DNA of 27,196 bases from contig CAZVZM010000025.1 of the NCBI GenBank assembly GCA_964630835.1, positions 1 through 27,196 of the forward strand, written 5' to 3'. The notes under the pieces are model-generated. The model did not search any database, had not been told where the DNA came from, and saw nothing but the letters and a program-made list of their open reading frames with translations. The translations under genes were made by a program, and so were the position numbers. Below, one piece after another: positions 23,587-27,196 of this stretch (its first letter is position 1; each line of letters begins with the position of its first letter). The stretch comes from Halarsenatibacter sp964630835 (GTDB taxonomy: Bacteria > Bacillota > Halanaerobiia > Halanaerobiales > Halarsenatibacteraceae).

Positions 23587-24980
23587 TACACATCATCCTC
23601 ATGGGCAATCCGGCCATCAACTGCAGTAAGCACCGATTTTCCGGTGAGAATATCTCCCTCGAAGGGGGTGTTTTTGCCCCGGGAATGGAAATCTTCTTTG
23701 CACACTTCCCAATCGCATTTATCGTCTATTACCGTCACATCTCCGGGCCAGCCCGCTTTGAGTTTTCCGCGCTCAATATCCAGCACTTCTGCCGGATGTT
23801 CGGTCATCATTTTAATAGCTTCAGCGGTGGAAAGAATGTCATTCTCAATCAGATTGGTAAAGACCAATCCCACAGCCGTCTCCAGGCCGGAAATGCCGAA
23901 GGGGGCAAAATCAAATTCTACATTTTTTTCTGCCGTGGTGTGAGGTGCATGATCAGTAGCAATTACATCTATGGTGCCATCCTCAAGCCCTCCCTTTAAA
24001 GCTTCGACGTCAGAGCGGGGGCGGAGAGGAGGATTTACCTTGCAGTTTGTATTAAATGTGGTGATGCTTTCGTCCGTGAGAGAAAAATGATGGGGGGTTA
24101 CCTCGCAGGTAATCCTGACTCCACGCTTTTTGGCCCTGCGAATCAGATCAAGGGATTCGGCAGTGCTGACATGTGCTATATGAAGGTGACATTTCGTCTC
24201 ATCGGCAAGACATATGTCCCGGGCAACCATGATTGTTTCGGCTGATCCCGGTATTCCATTCAGGCCTGTAAGAGTGGAATAATAGCCCTCATGGACGACG
24301 CCCTCGCCGGATAAGCTGATATCCTCGCAGTGAGAAATGACTGGCAGATTAAAGGCTTTACTGTATTCCATCGCCAGCCTCATTACTTTTGAGTCCATAA
24401 CCGGTTGGCCGTCATCGGATACCGCTACGGCACCTCCATCCCGCATACGTCCTAATTCTGCCATCTGTTCACCTTTGCTGCCCTTGGTTATGGCGCCGAC
24501 CTGATAGACATTAGCTGCCGCTTCCTGCTCGGCCTTTTCATAGACAGACTCCACCAGCGATTTGTTATCGATGACGGGGCTGGTGTTCGGCATGGCTGCA
24601 ACCGAGGTAAAGCCGCCTCGAACGGCCGCCTCAGTACCGGATTTAATTGTTTCTTTGTGCTCCTGTCCGGGATCTCTCAGATGTGTGTGCATATCGATTA
24701 AACCGGGAACGGCCAGTTTCCCATCCATTTCCTTTCTTAAGTCCACCTGCGTCCGGACATTTTCCTGACGGGCATTTTCCCTTGAAAAATCCTCTCCATT
24801 TCTTTCTCTCTGTGTTTCCTGTGAGCTTGAAGTCTCATCTTTTTTCTGCTGCTCACTTTGAGCTGGTGAGTGAGCGATCACTTCTTTAATTCTGCCATCC
24901 TCGAGCAGTATATCCGCAGGCTGGATACCTTCATCTTCTGGCAGCAGTGCTTTTACATTACTGAGCAGGATTCTGCTCAT
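23586..24980 (-). CDS. pyrC: Dihydroorotase (class I) with an N-terminal hydrophilic insertion
   Basis: A 464-residue zinc amidohydrolase that interconverts carbamoyl-aspartate and dihydroorotate. DMHTHLRDPG at residues 96-105 gives the HxH metal pair (H98, H100); SHCED, HIAHVSTAES and ATDHAPHT supply the other ligands. It is some 35-40 residues longer than usual because of a Gln/Glu/Lys/Ser-rich insertion at about residues 38-78. This lies between the small beta domain and the barrel and looks disordered. The start ATG has GGAGGTG upstream, inside the end of pyrB, which it overlaps by 23 nt. The enzyme is otherwise intact and probably active. Confidence 0.95.
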   Translation of the reverse strand: MSRILLSNVKALLPEDEGIQPADILLEDGRIKEVIAHSPAQSEQQKKDETSSSQETQRERNGEDFSRENARQENVRTQVDLRKEMDGKLAVPGLIDMHTHLRDPGQEHKETIKSGTEAAVRGGFTSVAAMPNTSPVIDNKSLVESVYEKAEQEAAANVYQVGAITKGSKGEQMAELGRMRDGGAVAVSDDGQPVMDSKVMRLAMEYSKAFNLPVISHCEDISLSGEGVVHEGYYSTLTGLNGIPGSAETIMVARDICLADETKCHLHIAHVSTAESLDLIRRAKKRGVRITCEVTPHHFSLTDESITTFNTNCKVNPPLRPRSDVEALKGGLEDGTIDVIATDHAPHTTAEKNVEFDFAPFGISGLETAVGLVFTNLIENDILSTAEAIKMMTEHPAEVLDIERGKLKAGWPGDVTVIDDKCDWEVCKEDFHSRGKNTPFEGDILTGKSVLTAVDGRIAHEDDV

Positions 24981-25908
24981 CTTTTATTTCACCTCCACCG
25001 ATAAGGAGATACAGCAAAGCCATCCTGATTGCGACTCCGTGACTGACCTGTCTCTCGATAAGGGCTCTATCGCTGTAAGCAAGCTCAGGAGAAATTTCTA
25101 CATCTCTATTTATGGGGCCGGGATGCATAATTATGGCGTCCTCTGCGGTATAGGAGAGATGTTTTCGGCGCATACCGTAAAGCTCACGGTATTCTCTCAG
25201 AGAGGGAAAGGGATTAGTATTTTGACGCTCCATTTGAATACGCAGAAGATAGACCACATCGGCTTCACTGATTCCCTCCTGGAGATCATAAAAGACCTCG
25301 GCCTCTAATCTGTCTGCCTGTTCGGGCATAAGAGTGGGTGGTCCTATTAGCCTGACATTTGCTCCCAGTTTGTTCAAACCCCAGAGGTTGGAACGAGCCA
25401 CCCGGCTGTGCCTGATATCACCGACAATGGCAATATTAAGATCGCTGATATCCCCCTTGTTTTCCCGGATGGTCAGTAAATCCAGAAGGGCCTGGGTGGG
25501 ATGTTCGTGCATGCCGTCACCTGCATTAATTACAGGCACCTCAATCGTTTCCGCCAGCAGTTTTGGGGCTCCAGGGACACTGTGTCTGATAATGACTGCG
25601 TCGGCTCCCAGAGCTCTTAAGGTTTTAGCGGTATCCACGAGGCTTTCTCCCTTAACCAGGCTGCTGCTATCCCTGGTTATGGACATGCCATCACCGCTCA
25701 TTCTTTTTACAGCCAGGGAAAAAGAGGATTTAGTCCTGGTGCTGGGTTCACAGAAAAGATTTACGACCAGCTTTCCTCTCAGTGCGGGCACCTTTTTGAT
25801 GGGGCGGGTCAAAATTTCCTTCATGGAATCCGCGTTGTCCAGAATAAGCTCGATATCCTCGGCGGTCAAATCTTTGATACCCAGTAGATCTGTTTGAGAT
25901 AATTCCAT
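24958..25908 (-). CDS. pyrB: Aspartate carbamoyltransferase catalytic subunit
   Basis: A 316-residue enzyme joining carbamoyl phosphate and aspartate, the first pathway-specific step of pyrimidine synthesis. The carbamoyl-phosphate motif CEPSTRTKSSF is at residues 53-63 and the aspartate-side motifs HPTQALLDL and MHPGPINRDVEI are present. ATG 25908 is preferred because AGGAGAGGG ends 7 nt upstream; a GTG at 25914 would add two residues. There is no pyrI regulatory-chain gene, as in Bacillus-type operons where control is by PyrR attenuation instead. It follows the second attenuator. Confidence 0.96.
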   Translation of the reverse strand: MELSQTDLLGIKDLTAEDIELILDNADSMKEILTRPIKKVPALRGKLVVNLFCEPSTRTKSSFSLAVKRMSGDGMSITRDSSSLVKGESLVDTAKTLRALGADAVIIRHSVPGAPKLLAETIEVPVINAGDGMHEHPTQALLDLLTIRENKGDISDLNIAIVGDIRHSRVARSNLWGLNKLGANVRLIGPPTLMPEQADRLEAEVFYDLQEGISEADVVYLLRIQMERQNTNPFPSLREYRELYGMRRKHLSYTAEDAIIMHPGPINRDVEISPELAYSDRALIERQVSHGVAIRMALLYLLIGGGEIKDEQNPAQ

Positions 25909-26000
25909 ATACACACCCTCTCCTGTTAAAATGATTTGAAGTCCTTTTTGTTCACAGCTGCTTGATTTTCTTAAAGTTCACTTTCACAATGCTCTAATCT

Positions 26001-26076
26001 GAAAGATATGAGGCGATGTGACACCGGAAATTTTTCGAAGTCCGGATCATCAGGTTTATAGCCGAAAACTAAACTT
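26001..26076 (+). repeat. Dispersed intergenic repeat, copy E (long form)
   Basis: Begins GAAAGATATGAGGCGATGTG, continues ACACCGGAAATTTTTCGAAG and TCCGGATCA, and ends with the tail GCCGAAAACTAAACTT (26061-26076), identical to copy B. The core has several substitutions but the palindromic part is intact. It lies inside the pyrB leader, antisense to the pyr transcript. A fragment resembling the start of the unit (GGAAGATATGAAG, minus strand, about 26107-26119) is close by. Confidence 0.7.
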
Positions 26077-26130
26077 AGGCAGAGGTAAAATTTCGATTGA
26101 GTTGAACTTCATATCTTCCAGTATAATATG

Positions 26131-26155
26131 AAAAATCCCGGCCTGCAGGCCGGGA
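26131..26155 (-). terminator. Attenuator terminator upstream of pyrB
   Basis: CCCGGCCTGCAGGCCGGG (26137-26154) is a perfect 18-base palindrome. On the minus strand it is followed by ATTTTT, giving a strong intrinsic terminator about 220 nt before pyrB. Confidence 0.85.
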
Positions 26156-26277
26156 AGGTCGGAGTTGATCCGCAACTTGAGCAGAATTTGGATCTCGCGG
26201 CCGGTGAAAGGCCGGAGCAAATTTAAAACAGCTCGAAGTCTGCTTCCCTTTTTAGCCTCACAGGACTAAATTTAAAG
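26131..26277 (-). promoter_or_regulatory. PyrR-type attenuator between pyrR and pyrB
   Basis: On the minus strand TTTAAATTTAGTCCTG, then TGAGGCTAAAAAGG (core AGTCCTGTGAGGCT at 26254-26267), matches the PyrR-binding loop consensus (UCCxGxGAGGCU). Downstream, GGCCG and GATCC/GGATC segments can pair across about 26155-26205 as a candidate antiterminator that would trap the 5' half of the terminator stem at 26137-26154. In Bacillus, PyrR with UMP binds this loop, blocks the antiterminator and stops transcription. The gene order pyrR-attenuator-pyrB fits. Confidence 0.8.
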
Positions 26278-26310
26278 AGATCAATTAATGCCTCTCTTTG
26301 ATATTTACTT

Positions 26311-26341
26311 AAAAAAACTGGCCCTTGTTGTGAGCCAGTTT
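26311..26341 (-). terminator. Intrinsic terminator directly after pyrR
   Basis: AAACTGGC/GCCAGTTT form an 8-bp stem starting 3 nt after the pyrR stop. On the minus strand a run of seven T follows. It should reduce read-through from pyrR into the second attenuator. Confidence 0.75.
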
Positions 26342-26343
26342 GC

Positions 26344-26898
26344 TTACGTTTCTTCTGTATACTCTTTTAGAACCACCGAGTCCTCTCCGTCTTCTTCTTT
26401 TACATTGACATCCACTACTTCATCCGGGGCTGTTGGGATATTTTCACCCACAAAATCCGGTCTTATGGGCAGCTCTCTGTGTCCTCTATCAACCAGAATG
26501 GCCAGCTGCACACAGCCAGGTCGACCCAGATCCATTATTGCATCGAGAGCAGCCCGCACTGTGCGTCCTGTGTATAACACATCGTCAACCAGAACGATCT
26601 TTTTCCCCTCGATATCAAAGGGAATTTCCGTTTTGTGAACAATGGGCTGGGGGCTGATCCTGGTGAGATCATCCCTGTAAAGAGTGATATCCAGAGCACC
26701 GCTTGGAACCTTCTGTTCCTCTATTTCCTCAAGCTTTTCAGAAATCCTATCTGCCAGCGGCACTCCCCTGGTTCTGATGCCGATAATTATGACATCATCA
26801 AGACCTTTGTTCTTTTCCAGAATTTCATGAGCAATTCTTGTTAGAGCTCTGCGGATACCTTCGCTGTCGATTAGCCGCTTTTTAAATTCAAGAGCCAC
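26344..26898 (-). CDS. pyrR: Bifunctional pyr operon regulator / uracil phosphoribosyltransferase
   Basis: A 184-residue PRPP-fold protein that binds pyr mRNA in the presence of UMP and, in many species, also has uracil phosphoribosyltransferase activity. The PRPP motif VLVDDVLYTGRT is at residues 102-113. IGIRTRGVPLADR, an LYRDDLT segment and LVDRGHRELPIRPDFVG are strongly family-typical. The start is GTG 26898, preceded by AGAGGGGGATGAAAG; an overlapping ATG upstream is in another frame and soon stops. It is the first gene of the operon and is preceded by its own attenuator, so it should regulate itself as well as pyrB-E. Confidence 0.96.
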   Translation of the reverse strand: MALEFKKRLIDSEGIRRALTRIAHEILEKNKGLDDVIIIGIRTRGVPLADRISEKLEEIEEQKVPSGALDITLYRDDLTRISPQPIVHKTEIPFDIEGKKIVLVDDVLYTGRTVRAALDAIMDLGRPGCVQLAILVDRGHRELPIRPDFVGENIPTAPDEVVDVNVKEEDGEDSVVLKEYTEET

Positions 26899-26914
26899 CT
26901 TTCATCCCCCTCTT

Positions 26915-26950
26915 AAAATTCGAAGTGTGAGATCTGTTCTTTCGAATTTT
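26915..26950. promoter_or_regulatory. 10-bp perfect inverted repeat in the pyrR 5' UTR
   Basis: AAAATTCGAA (26915-26924) and TTCGAATTTT (26941-26950) pair perfectly around a 16-nt loop containing AGATCT. It lies between the attenuator terminator and the pyrR ribosome binding site, so any effect would be on read-through RNA. A second small hairpin (CCTCAT/ATGAGG) lies just upstream. Confidence 0.45.
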
Positions 26951-27015
26951 AGTGATATTTCCTCATATATTCTGCATGAGGAAAGCATAAGAAAATAATT
27001 TACAAAATACACGCA

Positions 27016-27109
27016 ATAAAAATAACCTTCCTGACCGCGGGGCGTCAGCAAGGTATAGTGGTGGCGGAACCCAAAACTGTATAACCTTGCCAGCCTCACG
27101 GGACCAGCT
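27016..27109 (-). promoter_or_regulatory. pyrR leader attenuator (PyrR-binding loop, antiterminator, terminator)
   Basis: On the minus strand: AAGCTGGTCCCGTGAGGCTG then GCAAGG, the PyrR-binding loop (core GGTCCCGTGAGGCT, 27092-27105). Then comes an antiterminator pairing GCAAGGTTATA (27080-27090) with TATACCTTGC (27048-27057), with one bulge. Last is a terminator ACCTTGCTGAC/GTCAGGAAGGT (27025-27054, one G-G mismatch) followed by TATTTTTATT. The antiterminator and terminator share ACCTTGC, so they exclude each other, as in Bacillus pyr leaders. Confidence 0.9.
27025..27054 (-). terminator. Attenuator terminator of the pyr leader
   Basis: Stem ACCTT-G-CTGAC with GTCAG-G-AAGGT, loop GCCCCGCG, followed on the minus strand by TATTTTTATT. 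It lies about 80-110 nt after the predicted transcription start and well before pyrR. Confidence 0.85.
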
Positions 27110-27142
27110 TAAAGGCAGCTTTTCAATAACTCAGTTAAAGCA

Positions 27143-27171
27143 ATCATAACAAACTTTCTTGCCCCTGTCAA
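27143..27171 (-). promoter_or_regulatory. Housekeeping-sigma promoter of the pyr operon
   Basis: On the minus strand TTGACA (27166-27171) and TATGAT (27143-27148) are separated by exactly 17 nt. The predicted start near 27136 places the PyrR-binding loop about 30 nt into the transcript. It is the clearest promoter in the window. Confidence 0.88.
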
Positions 27172-27196
27172 AAAAATTTTTTGGCAATGGTTTTTA

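Larger units (their letters stand above)
25909..26343. other. pyrR-pyrB intergenic region
   Basis: About 435 bp without a gene. On the transcribed minus strand it holds, in order: a terminator directly after pyrR, a short AAAGAGA/TCTCTTT hairpin (about 26273-26299), a PyrR-binding loop, two GC-rich hairpins and a strong terminator (26131-26155), then about 220 nt of leader. Repeat copy E lies within that leader, in inverse orientation, before the pyrB ribosome binding site. Confidence 0.7.

Noticed and set aside
25334..25897. 187-codon + strand frame opposite pyrB
   Set aside because: Antisense shadow of a conserved pyrB; Ser/Leu-rich with no motif.
26102..26127. TTGAAC...TATAAT promoter on the + strand
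   Set aside because: The spacing is only 14 nt and no + strand gene follows; TATAAT is part of an AT-rich tail next to the minus-strand terminator.

Overview
The window looks like chromosomal DNA of a Gram-positive-type (Bacillota) anaerobe, most plausibly a halophile of the Halanaerobiales kind. This is inference, not a database result. The support is: strong AGGAGG-type ribosome binding sites, a glmS ribozyme, PyrR-type attenuators, a PyrDB/PyrK dihydroorotate dehydrogenase, and Glu/Asp-rich proteins. The sequence is a draft scaffold with one 100-N gap (1692-1791). No tRNA, rRNA, CRISPR array, integrase or transposase was seen.

Layout. 74-1273: an M20D amidohydrolase. 1274-1867: a non-coding stretch with the gap, which is flanked by an exact 55-bp duplication that looks like an assembly artefact. 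1868-3454: a DUF47 (PhoU-like) regulator and PiT phosphate transporter pair. 3455-4549: about 1.1 kb without a gene, holding a dispersed repeat, several hairpins, gene-like debris and, at 4181-4327, a glmS ribozyme. 4550-13015: glmS, a TPR protein and a 1,852-residue protein, all on the + strand with no terminator seen between them. 13012-15267 (- strand): an N-acyl-D-amino-acid deacylase, two tiny ORFs and a small multi-pass membrane protein. 15966-17325 (+): a methenyl-THF cyclohydrolase-type protein and a YkgJ-type cysteine cluster protein. 17345-19945 (-): a degenerate CDF-type membrane protein, a CTP-dependent polyprenol/phytol-kinase-like membrane protein and a flavin oxidoreductase that probably starts at ATT. 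20228-27171 (-): a compact pyrR-B-C-F-K-D-E operon with promoter, PyrR-binding leader attenuator and a second attenuator between pyrR and pyrB.

The most interesting locus is 6463-13015. The giant protein joins an N-terminal P-loop ATPase of the BREX BrxC/PglY (DUF6079-like) type to a C-terminal PglZ-like alkaline-phosphatase-superfamily domain with its metal ligands in place. In known BREX/Pgl systems these are separate proteins. Here they are one polypeptide, translationally overlapped with a TPR protein, with no PglX methyltransferase, BrxL, helicase or nuclease nearby, and placed downstream of glmS and its ribozyme. Whether this is a minimal phage-defence module or a housekeeping or envelope-linked ATPase-phosphatase cannot be settled from the sequence.

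A second theme is a dispersed intergenic repeat of about 45-70 bp, found five times in both orientations and never inside a gene. The pyr operon encodes the UMP pathway from carbamoyl phosphate onward (PyrB, PyrC, PyrDB+PyrK, PyrE, PyrF). carAB and a uracil permease are not in the window.
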